Below, one piece after another: positions 15,968 to 23,946 of a stretch of DNA of 38,441 nt; the stretch's first letter is position 1; each line of letters begins with the position of its first letter. The notes beneath the pieces were generated by a model. It did not search any database, was not told where the DNA came from, and saw only the letters and a list, made by a program, of their open reading frames with translations. The DNA comes from Natrinema thermotolerans DSM 11552 (GTDB taxonomy: Archaea > Halobacteriota > Halobacteria > Halobacteriales > Natrialbaceae), in contig AOIR01000038.1 in the NCBI GenBank assembly GCA_000337115.1, positions 1-38,441 on the forward strand, given 5' to 3'. The translations under genes were made by a program, and so were the position numbers.

Positions 15968-15979
15968 GAACGATCGTTC
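15968..15979. promoter_or_regulatory. Palindrome GAACGATCGTTC upstream of the Lrp/aminotransferase operon
   Basis: This perfect 12-bp palindrome lies just upstream of a weak TATA-like element (CTTTACT on the minus strand at about 15943-15949) that serves the regulator gene. CGTTC-GT-GAACG at 15961-15972 overlaps it. Autoregulation by the Lrp-type protein is plausible. Confidence 0.4.
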
Positions 15980-15988
15980 GGGATCCGA

Positions 15989-16627
15989 CTACCGGTAGTT
16001 CTTGAACAACAGCGCCCGCACGTCGTCTTTCGTCTGGACCTGCTCGGTCGAGCCGTCCGGCAGATCGACGCTATACCGGTAGTCCGCCGAAGCCGCCTCC
16101 TCCCACTTGTCGTCGTGGGTCTCGAGCAGGCTCATCATCTCGTCTAACATGTCGTCGTCGTCAGCGGAGCCGTCATCGTCGGATCCGTCGTCTTCGTCGG
16201 TGTCGCTCTCGTCGTCCGCGTCGCTCTCGTCACCTCCCCCGTCCTCGCCGTCGTCATCGGCTCCTTCGTCCGCGTCGCTCGCATCGTCGTCGACCGGTTC
16301 CGCGGGATCGTCCGACTCGGACTCGAGGTCCTCGTCCCCGTCGGTTCCCGGCGCCTCGCCCTCGATATAAGAGACTTCCTCGAGGTCGTGGGGATCGGCC
16401 TCGCCGTCGATGGCGGCCCCGACCGAGGCCGCGACGTCGTCGGTCGCCGATGAGTCGAACTCGCCGTCGGCCTCGAGTTCGATCTCCTCGTCCAAGTTGT
16501 CGATCAGGAACTGCACCGCGTCCTGCTCGCGGACGAAGCCGTACTTGCCGACGACCGATTCGGAGATCTCCTCCCGGAGGTGCTGGATGAACGCGTACTG
16601 TTCGTCGGTGACCTCGAGCGTCTTCAT
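15989..16627 (-). CDS. Conserved acidic haloarchaeal protein with a long Asp/Glu/Ser linker
   Basis: This 212-residue protein has three parts. Residues 1-50 are ordered (MKTLEVTDEQYAFIQHLREE, then YGFVREQDAVQFLIDNLDEE), a pattern that resembles small helical dimerisation domains. Residues 70-165 are a low-complexity acidic linker made almost wholly of Asp, Glu, Ser, Ala and Gly. The end is a short ordered domain (DKWEEAASADYRYSVDLPDG through ALLFKNYR). I do not know a function. The start is supported by the TATA-like sequence at 16651-16660 (ACATATTTGT on the minus strand), 24 nt before the ATG. The sequence KTLEVTDEQYAFIQ-like opening is shared by haloarchaeal hypothetical proteins as I recall them. 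Confidence 0.75.
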   Translation of the reverse strand: MKTLEVTDEQYAFIQHLREEISESVVGKYGFVREQDAVQFLIDNLDEEIELEADGEFDSSATDDVAASVGAAIDGEADPHDLEEVSYIEGEAPGTDGDEDLESESDDPAEPVDDDASDADEGADDDGEDGGGDESDADDESDTDEDDGSDDDGSADDDDMLDEMMSLLETHDDKWEEAASADYRYSVDLPDGSTEQVQTKDDVRALLFKNYR

Positions 16628-16744
16628 ACCCAGTCGATGCGGCCCGGGGTACAAATATGTAAGTCGTTGCGTGGAACTCGAGGGATCGGATCGGCCGGAA
16701 CGGCGCCGGAATTAAGTGGCTCCGGGAGCCAGCCCCGAACGGCT

Positions 16745-16969
16745 ATGGACGAGGTACTCGAACTCGCCGACGTCGTCGCCGATTCGGAACTCGAGGGTGC
16801 TGTCGTCTGGCTGCTCCGACTGGTCGGCCTGTTGGCGATCCTGGGCGGGCTCGGGCTCTGGCTGCTGACCGACATCGGCCTGATCGTTCCGCTCGCCCTG
16901 ATCGCCGGCGGAATCGCCCTGCTAGTCGTTCCCGGCTTGCTCCTCGAGTTCGCGGAGCTGTTCGGCTAG
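16745..16969 (+). CDS. Small two-helix membrane protein
   Basis: This 74-residue protein has an acidic first 18 residues (MDEVLELADVVADSELEG) and then two hydrophobic helices, about residues 20-40 (VWLLRLVGLLAILGGLGLWL) and 46-67 (LIVPLALIAGGIALLVVPGLLL), with a short DIG turn between them. It ends LEFAELFG. I do not recognise a family. The start at 16745 is supported by an AATTAAG element at about 16710-16716 at leaderless distance. Its promoter is back to back with that of the acidic protein at 15989-16627. Confidence 0.7.
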   Translation: MDEVLELADVVADSELEGAVVWLLRLVGLLAILGGLGLWLLTDIGLIVPLALIAGGIALLVVPGLLLEFAELFG

Positions 16970-17055
16970 GCCGCTGTGGCAGTCGCGAGTCGACGGGACG
17001 CGAACCGACCGCCCCGAACGTGAGACCTAAGGCCGAACGAGCCGAATCGACGACC

Positions 17056-17619
17056 ATGGTTCTCACAGAGTCCGAGTCGGAACTCGAGGCCGGCGACCCC
17101 GCCCCTGAGTTCGACCTCGAGGGCGTCGACGGCGAGACGTATTCGCTCGACTCCTTCGCCGACGACGAGGCGCTGCTGGTCGTGTTCACGTGCAACCACT
17201 GCCCGTACGCGCAAGCGAAGTTCGACCTGCTGAACGAACTGGCCGCCGAGTACGACGACGTCTCGGTCGTCGGGATCAACCCCAACGACGCCGCGGAGTA
17301 TCCCGACGATTCGTTCGAGACGATGCAAGCGTTCGTCGAGGAGGGACGGATCGACTACGATGCCTATCTCCGCGACGAGAGTCAGGACGTCGCCCGTGCG
17401 TACGGTGCGGTCTGTACGCCGGATCCGTTCCTCTTTGCGCGTGACGGCGACGAGTTCGAACTGGTCTACCATGGCCGACTCGACGACGCGCCCAACCCCG
17501 ACGACGAACCGAGCCGGTATCAGATCCGCGAGGCAATCGACGCCGTGCTGGCCGGCGCGGACGTCGACCTCGAGTGGCAGCCCTCCCGGGGCTGTTCGAT
17601 CAAGTGGAAAGAGGACTGA
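17056..17619 (+). CDS. Thioredoxin-fold redoxin (AhpC/TSA-like) with a CNHC motif
   Basis: This 187-residue cytoplasmic protein belongs to the thioredoxin-like redoxin group. The opening AGDPAPEFDLEGVDG is typical of AhpC/TSA and TlpA-like folds. The redox motif is FTCNHCPYAQ with C46 and C49, and the cis-proline region appears to be VCTPDPFLF. The end contains RGCSIKWK, a conserved tail of this subgroup with a further cysteine. It probably acts as a thiol-disulfide reductase or thiol peroxidase; the substrate is unknown. I placed the start at 17056 because the family begins close to that residue; the open frame extends 12 codons upstream without homology. Confidence 0.85.
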   Translation: MVLTESESELEAGDPAPEFDLEGVDGETYSLDSFADDEALLVVFTCNHCPYAQAKFDLLNELAAEYDDVSVVGINPNDAAEYPDDSFETMQAFVEEGRIDYDAYLRDESQDVARAYGAVCTPDPFLFARDGDEFELVYHGRLDDAPNPDDEPSRYQIREAIDAVLAGADVDLEWQPSRGCSIKWKED

Positions 17620-17698
17620 GTCGGTTCGACCCCCGAACGCCGCCCGCCGCCGCCCGTTCGTCCCCGGTCTTTAGTCCGTGGCCGGTGTAGTCGGACAT

Positions 17699-18487
17699 GT
17701 GAGTCAGCATCCGCGAACCAACGCGCTTCGGGAGACGCTCGAGTCCGGCGACGTGGCGCTGGGCGTCCTCGAGAACACGTACAGCCCGACGGTCGTCGAA
17801 CTCTACGCCGCCCTCGGCGTCGACTTCGTCTGGATCGACCTCGAACACGGGGGCCCCAGTCCCGTCGACGGCGGCCGGCTGGAGGAACTGCTCCGGGCGG
17901 CCGACGGCACGGACACCGAGCTGCTCGTTCGGCTCCCCGATACCGATCCCGCGCTCGTGCGGAAGACCCTCGACGCCGGCGTGCGGAACGTCTTCCTCCC
18001 CAGAGTCGGAAGCAGCGAGGAACTCGAGGCGGCGGTCCGGGCCGGTCGGTTCGAGTACGACGGCGAACCCGGTCGCCGGGGCATGGCCAACCCTCGAGCG
18101 AGCCGCTGGGGACTGACCGACGACTACGTAACCAGCGAGGACGAGTCGGTCGTCGTCGGGGTCACGATCGAGACGCAGTCCGCGCTCGACGAACTCGAGG
18201 ACATCCTCGCCGTCCCCGAACTCGGCTTCGTCTTCATCGGCCCGCTCGATCTCTCGGTCTCGCTGGGTCATCCGGGCGAATTCGACCATCCGGAGGTCGA
18301 GGAGGCCGTCGAACGGATCCGATCGGCCGCCATCGAGGCGGACGTCCCGGTCGGTGGTCTCGGCTTCGGGATGGACGACGTCAACGAAAAGGCGGAGAAC
18401 GGCTATCAACTGCTGAACGTCGGGACGACGACCGGCGCGTTGCAGTCGGCGGTCACGGGCTGGCTCGACGGCTACGACGGAGAGTGA
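17699..18487 (+). CDS. HpcH/HpaI-family class II aldolase
   Basis: This 262-residue protein has the TIM-barrel fold of metal-dependent 2-oxo-acid aldolases such as HpaI and 2-dehydro-3-deoxyglucarate aldolase. Visible features are LGVDFVWIDLEHG near the front, RLPDTDPALVRKTLDAG, VFLPRVGSSEE, GVTIETQSALDELEDI, where the glutamate binds the divalent metal, and FIGPLDLSVSLG, the conserved aspartate loop. The usual product is pyruvate plus an aldehyde, but the natural substrate is unknown. The GTG at 17699 was chosen because a TATA-like CTTTAGT lies about 27 nt upstream; another in-frame GTG at 17678 is too close to that element. It converges with the flavin oxidoreductase gene. Confidence 0.87.
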   Translation: MSQHPRTNALRETLESGDVALGVLENTYSPTVVELYAALGVDFVWIDLEHGGPSPVDGGRLEELLRAADGTDTELLVRLPDTDPALVRKTLDAGVRNVFLPRVGSSEELEAAVRAGRFEYDGEPGRRGMANPRASRWGLTDDYVTSEDESVVVGVTIETQSALDELEDILAVPELGFVFIGPLDLSVSLGHPGEFDHPEVEEAVERIRSAAIEADVPVGGLGFGMDDVNEKAENGYQLLNVGTTTGALQSAVTGWLDGYDGE

Positions 18488-18514
18488 CCGTCGGGGCACC
18501 TGCTTGCGGACCCG

Positions 18515-19633
18515 TTATCGCTGGGTTGCGCGTCGGTACTGGACCGGCCACGCCTCGGCGACCGCGTCGGGGTTTCGCTCGAGGTCGCCGGTCGCGCGGA
18601 GCCCGAAGTACGGGTCCCGCAGGAACTCGCGGCCAACGAGGACGAGGTCGGCTCGCTCGTTGCGGATCAGGGCGTCGGCCTGTTCGGGCTCGGTAACGCC
18701 GCCGACGGTGCCGACGGCGACATCCGCGCCCTCCCGGACCTGCTCGGCCAGCGGCACCTGAAAGTTCGGACCGCCCGAAATCGACTGGTCGGGGTGGAGC
18801 CCGCCGGAACTCACGTCGACCAGATCGACGCCGAGATCGGCGAGGTCGTCGGCCAGCCGCACCGACTGCTCGATGTCCCACGACTCCCGATCGTCGAGCC
18901 AGTCGGTCCCCGAAATCCTGACGAAGACCGGCTTGTCGTCGGGCCAGACCTCGCGGACGGCGCCGACCACTTCGCGGACCAGTCGGGTTCGGTTCTCGAA
19001 GCTCCCGCCGTAGTCGTCCTCGCGACGGTTCGTGACCGGCGAGAGGAACTCGTGGAGCAGGTAGCCGTGGGCCGCGTGGACCTCGGCGATCTCGAACCCG
19101 GCCTCGAGCGATCGTTCGGCCGCCGCGCGGTAGGCGTCGATTACGCCCTCGATGTCCTCGGTGTCGGCCTTCCGCATCGCCGGCCGATCGCCGTCGAAGG
19201 GCGGATAGGCGTCGGGCGACGGCGAGAGTACCTCCCAGCCGGCCGCCCCCGAGGGCCCCGTTTCGTCGGGCTGGATCGGGACGTGGCCCTCCCACGGACG
19301 TTCCTTGCTCGCTTTGTGGCCCGCGTGGGCGAGCTGGATCGCCGGCACGCCGCCCTGATCCCGGATGAACTCCGTGATCGGCTCGAGGGCCTCGGCGTGG
19401 TCGTCGCTCCAGATGCCCAGATCGTGGGGCGTGATCCGTCCCTCGGGAGAGACCGCGGTCGCCTCGGTCATGACGATGCCGGCCCCGCCGACGGCTCGGC
19501 TCCCGAGGTGGACGCGGTGCCACTCGGTCGGCAGCCCGTCGGGGTCACAGGAGTACTGACACATCGGCGAGACGGCGATTCGGTTCCGCGTCTCGAGGTC
19601 CCGCAACGACAGTCCGGCAAGCAAGTCGGTCAT
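18515..19633 (-). CDS. NADH:flavin oxidoreductase, Old Yellow Enzyme family (YqjM type)
   Basis: This 372-residue FMN-binding TIM-barrel enzyme reduces activated C=C bonds of enals, enones or similar compounds with NAD(P)H. The start RNRIAVSPMCQYS carries C25, the redox-sensitive cysteine typical of the YqjM class. QLAHAGHKAS and EVHAAHGYLLHEFLSP hold histidines of the active site, and VTNRREDDYGGSFENRTR is the family signature for substrate and FMN binding. VGREFLRDPYF near the end closes the phosphate site. All are intact. The natural substrate is not deducible. It is separated from the BtpA-family gene by 116 nt in a divergent arrangement. Confidence 0.93.
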   Translation of the reverse strand: MTDLLAGLSLRDLETRNRIAVSPMCQYSCDPDGLPTEWHRVHLGSRAVGGAGIVMTEATAVSPEGRITPHDLGIWSDDHAEALEPITEFIRDQGGVPAIQLAHAGHKASKERPWEGHVPIQPDETGPSGAAGWEVLSPSPDAYPPFDGDRPAMRKADTEDIEGVIDAYRAAAERSLEAGFEIAEVHAAHGYLLHEFLSPVTNRREDDYGGSFENRTRLVREVVGAVREVWPDDKPVFVRISGTDWLDDRESWDIEQSVRLADDLADLGVDLVDVSSGGLHPDQSISGGPNFQVPLAEQVREGADVAVGTVGGVTEPEQADALIRNERADLVLVGREFLRDPYFGLRATGDLERNPDAVAEAWPVQYRRATQR

Positions 19634-19749
19634 CGACCGGTCGTATCCACGGCAGGAGCAAAACGGCCGCGGAGGGAGCGGGGCTTGCCGGCTCGCGTCG
19701 GCCCGACCGAACGCGGTACCGGTATTGTCGTCGCGGTTCCAACGCCGAT

Positions 19750-20601
19750 ATGGAAACGGTATCCGCCATCATGGACCGATTCGACGCGTCCCACCCGGTG
19801 ATCGGTATGGTCCATCTCCCGCCGCTGCCCGGCGCGCCGGGATTCGGCGACGGAGACGAGAACGACCGTGCGGCTATCCGTCGCCGCGCGCTCGCGGACG
19901 CCCGCCGGCTCGAGGCCGGCGGGGTCGACGGAATCATCGTCGAGAACTTCGGGGACGCCCCGTTCTATCCCGACGACGTACCGAAACACGTCGTCGCGGA
20001 ACTGACCGCGATCGCGACGGCCGTCACCGACGCCGTCGACGTTCCGGTCGGGATCAACGTCCTCCGCAACGACACCGCGGCCGCGCTGTCGGTCGCCGCG
20101 GCCGCCGACGCCGCGTTCGTTCGCGTCAACGTTCATATCGGTAGCGCAGCGACCGACCAGGGCGTCCTCGAGGGCCGGGCCCACGAGACGCTCCGGCTGC
20201 GCGACCGGCTCGCGACCGACGTGTCGATCCTCGCGGACGTCCACGTCAAGCACGCGAGCCCGATCGGCGACCGGGACATCGAACGTGCCGCGATCGAGAC
20301 CGTCGAGCGCGGGCGGGCCGACGGTGTGATCGTCTCCGGACCCGGAACCGGGGCCGAAACGTCGCTCGCGGACCTCGAGCGCGTCGCCGACGCACTCGGC
20401 GATGCCGCGGGCGAGTCCCCGGTGTTCGTCGGCAGCGGCGTCACGAGCGACACGGTCGGCGACTGTCTCGAGTCGGGTGCCGACGGCGTCATCGTCGGCA
20501 CCGCGCTCAAACGCGGCGGCGAGACGACGAATCCGGTCGCCGAGGCGCGGGTCGAGCGACTCGTGGCAGCCGCTCGAGCGGCGCTCTCGAGCGACGAGTG
20601 A
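19750..20601 (+). CDS. BtpA/SgcQ-family TIM-barrel protein
   Basis: This 283-residue protein begins with HPVIGMVHLPPLPGAPGFGD, the BtpA-family signature, and continues with the TIM-barrel repeats GGVDGIIVENFGDAPFY, VGINVLRNDTAAALSVA, ILADVHVKHASPIGDR and ESGADGVIVGTALKRGG. BtpA of cyanobacteria stabilises photosystem I, but archaeal members must do something else, and SgcQ relatives sit in sugar operons, so an enzymatic role is probable. The last two elements form a phosphate-binding site of the kind seen in phospho-sugar or nucleotide enzymes. The start at 19750 follows a palindromic CGGTACCGGTATTGTCG region. Its 3' end converges with the TctA-like gene, with 11 nt between. Confidence 0.87.
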   Translation: METVSAIMDRFDASHPVIGMVHLPPLPGAPGFGDGDENDRAAIRRRALADARRLEAGGVDGIIVENFGDAPFYPDDVPKHVVAELTAIATAVTDAVDVPVGINVLRNDTAAALSVAAAADAAFVRVNVHIGSAATDQGVLEGRAHETLRLRDRLATDVSILADVHVKHASPIGDRDIERAAIETVERGRADGVIVSGPGTGAETSLADLERVADALGDAAGESPVFVGSGVTSDTVGDCLESGADGVIVGTALKRGGETTNPVAEARVERLVAAARAALSSDE

Positions 20602-20612
20602 ACGGTCAGTAG

Positions 20613-21851
20613 TCAGAGTCCAAGCATCAACGGCCCGATGAGGACCCCCATCAGGTGAACGCGGCGACACCGCAGGCGTACCGGAACCATCCCGATCCCC
20701 GTCGCGACGGCGAAGATCGCGATTCCGATAACGCCGGTAAACAGGTACGAGAGCGCGAGCAGCACGGCGAGGACGGCAGCCGAAATCTTCCAGTAGGACA
20801 CGTGCCCGACGGCGTCGAGATACGCATCCCCCAGCGCGATCACAGCGACGAACCCGACCAGTCCCGCGACGACGACGGCCGCAAGCAGGATCGGCAGCTC
20901 GAGGGGCGCAGCAGTTCCCTCGAAGGCGACCAACACGCCGGTCCGGGGCTGGCCGATGGCGACCAGTGCGAAAAGCGCGAAGATGGTGTTCGACGTGTCG
21001 ACGCCACTGGTCGCGACGACGTAGCCGCGGTCGCTGGCCCCGTTCGGCACGACCGCAAGCACGGCGACGGCAGCAATAGCGGCCGAGATTCCCGGGAGGT
21101 AGCCGACGACGGCACCCGCGAGCGCGCCGGCGACCGCCGTCGTCCCGACGAACCGTCGCGAGGTCGTGACCGCCGTACCCTCCTGGCGCGGGACGCCACC
21201 CCCGCAGACGGCGTCGATCAACACCGGCGCGCCGAACAGCCCGGCGAAAAGCGGTGCGAGGGTGCCGCCGGCCTCGAGCGGGGCGTCCGGCGAGAGATCC
21301 AGCGCGACCGCGCCGAGTCCGGTCGCCAGCGCGAAGGAGACGAGGCCGCCGATCCGACCGCGCCGGGTGGGTTCCGAGGCGATCAGCGCTACTGCTACCA
21401 TCGCGAGGACGAGCGAGAGGTGAGCCCGAACCGTCGGATACGCCGCCGTTACGACCGCGGTCACGGGAAGCGCGAGCGGGACCGCCACGAGGACGGCAAG
21501 CAGGCTCCCCAGCGCCGACAGACGGATCGCCTCGTAGCCCCGCCCCGCGAGGACCAGTCGATGGCCGGGGAGGGCGGTGACGGCCATCTCGGCGTCGGGG
21601 ACGCCCAGCGCCATCGCGGGGACGGCGTTCAGAAACGTGTGAACGACGCCGGCCGCGAGCATCGCACAGCCGACGAACAGCGGTGGGCCTGGCACCGACG
21701 GCACGACGCCGGCCAGCAGGAATGCGAAGTTGTTGGCGTGCAGTCCCGGCACGAGCCCGCTACAACACCCCAGTAGGGAGCCCGCCAGCACCCAACCTAG
21801 CAACTGGAGGGTTACTGCCGGCTCGCTCACGGCTTCGATCGGCGCGGGCAT
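20613..21851 (-). CDS. TctA-like tripartite tricarboxylate transporter permease homologue
   Basis: This 412-residue membrane protein has about ten to twelve hydrophobic helices and two copies of the glycine-proline motif typical of the TctA/COG1784 family: GLVPGLHANNFAF at about residues 32-44 and GYLPGISAAIAAVAVL in the second half. In bacteria TctA is the large permease working with a periplasmic binding protein and TctB. No partner genes are here, and archaeal COG1784 proteins are commonly found alone. The substrate is unknown; a carboxylate is only a family-level guess. The C-terminus (GVLIGPLMLGL) is hydrophobic with no tail. Confidence 0.82.
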   Translation of the reverse strand: MPAPIEAVSEPAVTLQLLGWVLAGSLLGCCSGLVPGLHANNFAFLLAGVVPSVPGPPLFVGCAMLAAGVVHTFLNAVPAMALGVPDAEMAVTALPGHRLVLAGRGYEAIRLSALGSLLAVLVAVPLALPVTAVVTAAYPTVRAHLSLVLAMVAVALIASEPTRRGRIGGLVSFALATGLGAVALDLSPDAPLEAGGTLAPLFAGLFGAPVLIDAVCGGGVPRQEGTAVTTSRRFVGTTAVAGALAGAVVGYLPGISAAIAAVAVLAVVPNGASDRGYVVATSGVDTSNTIFALFALVAIGQPRTGVLVAFEGTAAPLELPILLAAVVVAGLVGFVAVIALGDAYLDAVGHVSYWKISAAVLAVLLALSYLFTGVIGIAIFAVATGIGMVPVRLRCRRVHLMGVLIGPLMLGL

Positions 21852-21897
21852 CTCCGGCTCTGGCCGCGGCTTCGTTTATATGATCTCGGGCATCGCC

Positions 21898-22216
21898 TCA
21901 CTGTTCCGGATCGTGATCGACGATTTCCTGGGGGAAGCCGGTCTCGTCGTCGGTTGGAATCGCGCTATCCGCAACGACGAGAGCCGCCGGAGATTGCTCG
22001 CTTGCGACGTAGCCGCGAGTACGAACGCGTCGAGCAAGTCGTCACGGTTGGACCGTGAATCCGTCGTTTGTGTTGCTCGAAGCCGTCGATGTGGGTTTCC
22101 TCGAGTCCCCCGTAATGCTCGCCGAGACCACCCTCCCACGGGCTCAAAGCAGTCTCGCTGAGCGTCGACAGGGTCTCAAGGCGGGCCGCTCGCTCGCCGG
22201 TCGTCGCTGCTGTTAA
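21898..22216 (-). pseudogene. Frameshifted remnant, probably the C-terminal half of a DUF429 protein
   Basis: Three short segments in three different minus-strand frames read in family order. The first, about 22065-22216, contains ERAARLETLSTLSE. The second, about 21990-22060, reads DDLLDAFVLAATSQA, like the conserved D-D-x-L-D-A helix of DUF429 proteins. The third, ending at the TGA at 21898-21900, reads IPTDDETGFPQEIVDHDPEQ, like the family's GLPMEIVY ending. Two frameshifts or small indels would join them. No N-terminal half is visible upstream, where the AT-rich insertion begins. The family match is from memory and could be wrong, but the ordered switch of frame is clear. Confidence 0.5.
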
Positions 22217-22357
22217 TGCACACGACCTGATATGGTGGTACCGGTCGGACTGAACCACATTATACCCTCAATTTTGGACGACCCTCGTGCCGTGACTTGG
22301 TTCTGGCACGCTATACAAAAGCAAGACATTTAATATACCCAATACTAATTCGAAAAT

Positions 22358-22543
22358 ATGTTGGGGTCGAATGAAAAGAGAGTCATCGTGGAACAGGGAT
22401 TGATTCTTATTGTCATCTACTTTTTGGTGAATTTTATATTTGATCGGGGCAGTATATTTGAGCTGGCAGCCGAAAGTTTCATTATAGGGGTTGGGTTCAT
22501 ACTACTCGTAGCTTCTTACAACTATTGTCGAGGAGTTCTATAG
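22358..22543 (+). CDS. Two-helix membrane microprotein in the halocin patch
   Basis: This 61-residue protein starts MLGSNEKRVIVEQG and has two hydrophobic helices, about residues 14-30 (LILIVIYFLVNFIFD) and 37-56 (LAAESFIIGVGFILLVASYN), ending YNYCRGVL. Its AT-rich codon use matches the neighbouring halocin-like gene, toward which it converges with 52 nt between the stops. I know no family for it. Small hydrophobic proteins next to bacteriocin genes are often immunity or export helpers, but in halocin C8 the immunity function lies in the precursor itself, so that role is only a guess. An upstream ATTTAATATA at about 22329-22338 could be its TATA box. Confidence 0.55.
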   Translation: MLGSNEKRVIVEQGLILIVIYFLVNFIFDRGSIFELAAESFIIGVGFILLVASYNYCRGVL

Positions 22544-22595
22544 AAATAAATACTATAATGACAATTAATAAATAGGTGATTGTGGGATGTTGAAC

Positions 22596-23492
22596 TTATA
22601 GAACTGCGTCACAGAGGTCGAAGTTCTTGTTGCAGAACTTCTGGGCTGCCAGACTACCGCAATCCCAACTCGATGTTTCTTTCCTGCACACGGTTCTTGC
22701 GATAGTCGCACACGTGAGACTTCCTGGGATACCGCCAATATCAAGTACTGCGCAGATAGTTGAAGCACCTCCCCAACACCCATGCTTACAGACATGTTTG
22801 TATATCTGAACACAGAGACTGCATTTCAATGTGCATCCACAACCGTGCCCCTGTATCGTCACTTCCGAGGGGTCGGTTGGGTATACCCCCTTTGAGGGAT
22901 TGACTGTTTCAGTCGTCGATTCTAATCTAACGCCTCCTTGGTTACTCGCTCGCTGAGCAGTAACCTCGTTGGTCGTTACATCAAGTTGTATTGTGATATC
23001 ACCGTCTTCACCATCCTTGAAGCGTGTCGCCTTGGCTGAGACCGAACCATCCGATTCGAATACTACGTTGACAACTGTATCTCCGTCTTCATCGTCTGTT
23101 GTTCTTCCTTTTCGACCGCGATCTGGAGAAGATTTCACAGGGAATTCGACGATGTGCCGTGGGCCGCTTTCTTTTGAGGACTCTTTCCACTCCGAACGCA
23201 CTACTCTGGAATCATCGAGTTGGACTGACCGGCGAGAAACTATCGACGACTCTCGCAGTAACGTTTTGTATTCAGGAGAGGCCGATGCCTTCAAAATGTA
23301 TTTTTTCTTTTCATCGCCGGATAGCTCTTCTACATCTGGAAGGGGGACATCATCTGTATCTGATTGGCTAGCACCCCCGGTTCCTGAGAGTCCAGTTAGG
23401 GCGAACATTCCCCCACTGATTGTTTGTAATGCGTTACGTCGATTGAATGATGGGGTACCGTCACTACCATTATCGTCTTCTTCTCGTGTCAT
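22596..23492 (-). CDS. Halocin C8-like preproprotein (Tat-exported antimicrobial precursor)
   Basis: This 298-residue precursor resembles ProC8, the halocin C8 precursor, in which an N-terminal immunity part (HalI) precedes a Cys-rich peptide antibiotic. Residues 15-40 form a twin-arginine signal (SFNRRNALQTISGG and a hydrophobic stretch, with R18 and R19). Residues 45-210 are acidic and beta-rich, the position of HalI. The C-terminal part holds twelve cysteines at 218, 220, 224, 227, 235, 239, 247, 261, 269, 278, 287 and 294. From C224 on, the gaps are 2, 7, 3, 7, 13, 7, 8, 8 and 6 residues, which follow halocin C8 as I remember it, except the last gap (5 there). The extra C218 and C220 are new. 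The start is the ATG at 23492; a TTG just before it gives an apparent double Met. Confidence 0.85.
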   Translation of the reverse strand: MTREEDDNGSDGTPSFNRRNALQTISGGMFALTGLSGTGGASQSDTDDVPLPDVEELSGDEKKKYILKASASPEYKTLLRESSIVSRRSVQLDDSRVVRSEWKESSKESGPRHIVEFPVKSSPDRGRKGRTTDDEDGDTVVNVVFESDGSVSAKATRFKDGEDGDITIQLDVTTNEVTAQRASNQGGVRLESTTETVNPSKGVYPTDPSEVTIQGHGCGCTLKCSLCVQIYKHVCKHGCWGGASTICAVLDIGGIPGSLTCATIARTVCRKETSSWDCGSLAAQKFCNKNFDLCDAVL

Positions 23493-23946
23493 CAAAGCTA
23501 AGTCTAATATGTATTGTATTAATACTTTCTATATAAAATTATGCTTGGATACATAGATTATCTATCGCGAGTCTTCAAGAGACGGTGACCGCTAATGTCC
23601 TCGGGGACGCACCAGTACGTGTCCTGAGATTGATCTTAGCAAGAAATACAAGATCTGAAGAAGGGATACGAGGTGGTAGTCACAGAGAGATGTGGCCTTC
23701 ATCGCACTCAAACGCGTTCTTACCGTCGACTCAACCCTCAATCGTCCCATCAACGTCGCCGGGTGTATTGGTCTCGGCCCCGTAATTAATCGTCGCTCAG
23801 TAAGTAGCCTGACCGCTACTGTACTCACCATCGCCACTCTCGGAGACAATCTGATTCCGGTTTCGGCCTCGATCGGCGTCGCCACTCGATCTCGAGTCGA
23901 AAGAAAATTCGGGATTGCAACTCGTCGGAACCGAACCGACGGGACG
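23493..23946. other. Gene-free spacer between the halocin-like gene and rpl12
   Basis: This 454-base stretch carries the AT-rich promoter of the halocin-like gene (TTTTATATAG on the minus strand at about 23526-23537) and the probable rpl12 terminator at 23900-23941. Composition returns to GC-rich from about 23690. The open frames here lack family features and start-site signals. I see no RNA gene. Confidence 0.6.
23900..23941 (-). terminator. Hairpin plus T-run terminator of the L1-L10-L12 operon
   Basis: CGTCGG at 23923-23928 pairs with CCGACG at 23936-23941 around a 7-nt loop, just after the rpl12 stop. On the minus strand it is followed by a T-rich run at about 23900-23908 (TTTTCTTT). This is a good terminator for the ribosomal operon and marks the left boundary of the conserved block. 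Confidence 0.5.

Larger units (their letters stand above)
22270..23590. other. AT-rich accessory patch holding a halocin-like gene
   Basis: Base composition changes sharply here. For example, bases 22381-22440 contain only 19 G or C, while the flanking housekeeping DNA is strongly GC-rich. The genes inside use A/T-ending codons freely (for example AAA, ATA and TTT), unlike their neighbours. The patch lies between the pseudogene and the 3' end of the ribosomal L12 gene. I see no integrase, transposase or clear attachment repeats, so the means of entry is unknown. Confidence 0.75.

Noticed and set aside
16107..16370. Serine-rich plus-strand frame opposite the acidic linker
   Set aside because: It is the complement of the Asp/Glu run of the minus-strand gene and has no start signal.
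23585..23785. Short open frames between the halocin-like gene and rpl12
   Set aside because: None has a TATA box at the right distance, a Shine-Dalgarno site or a recognisable motif.
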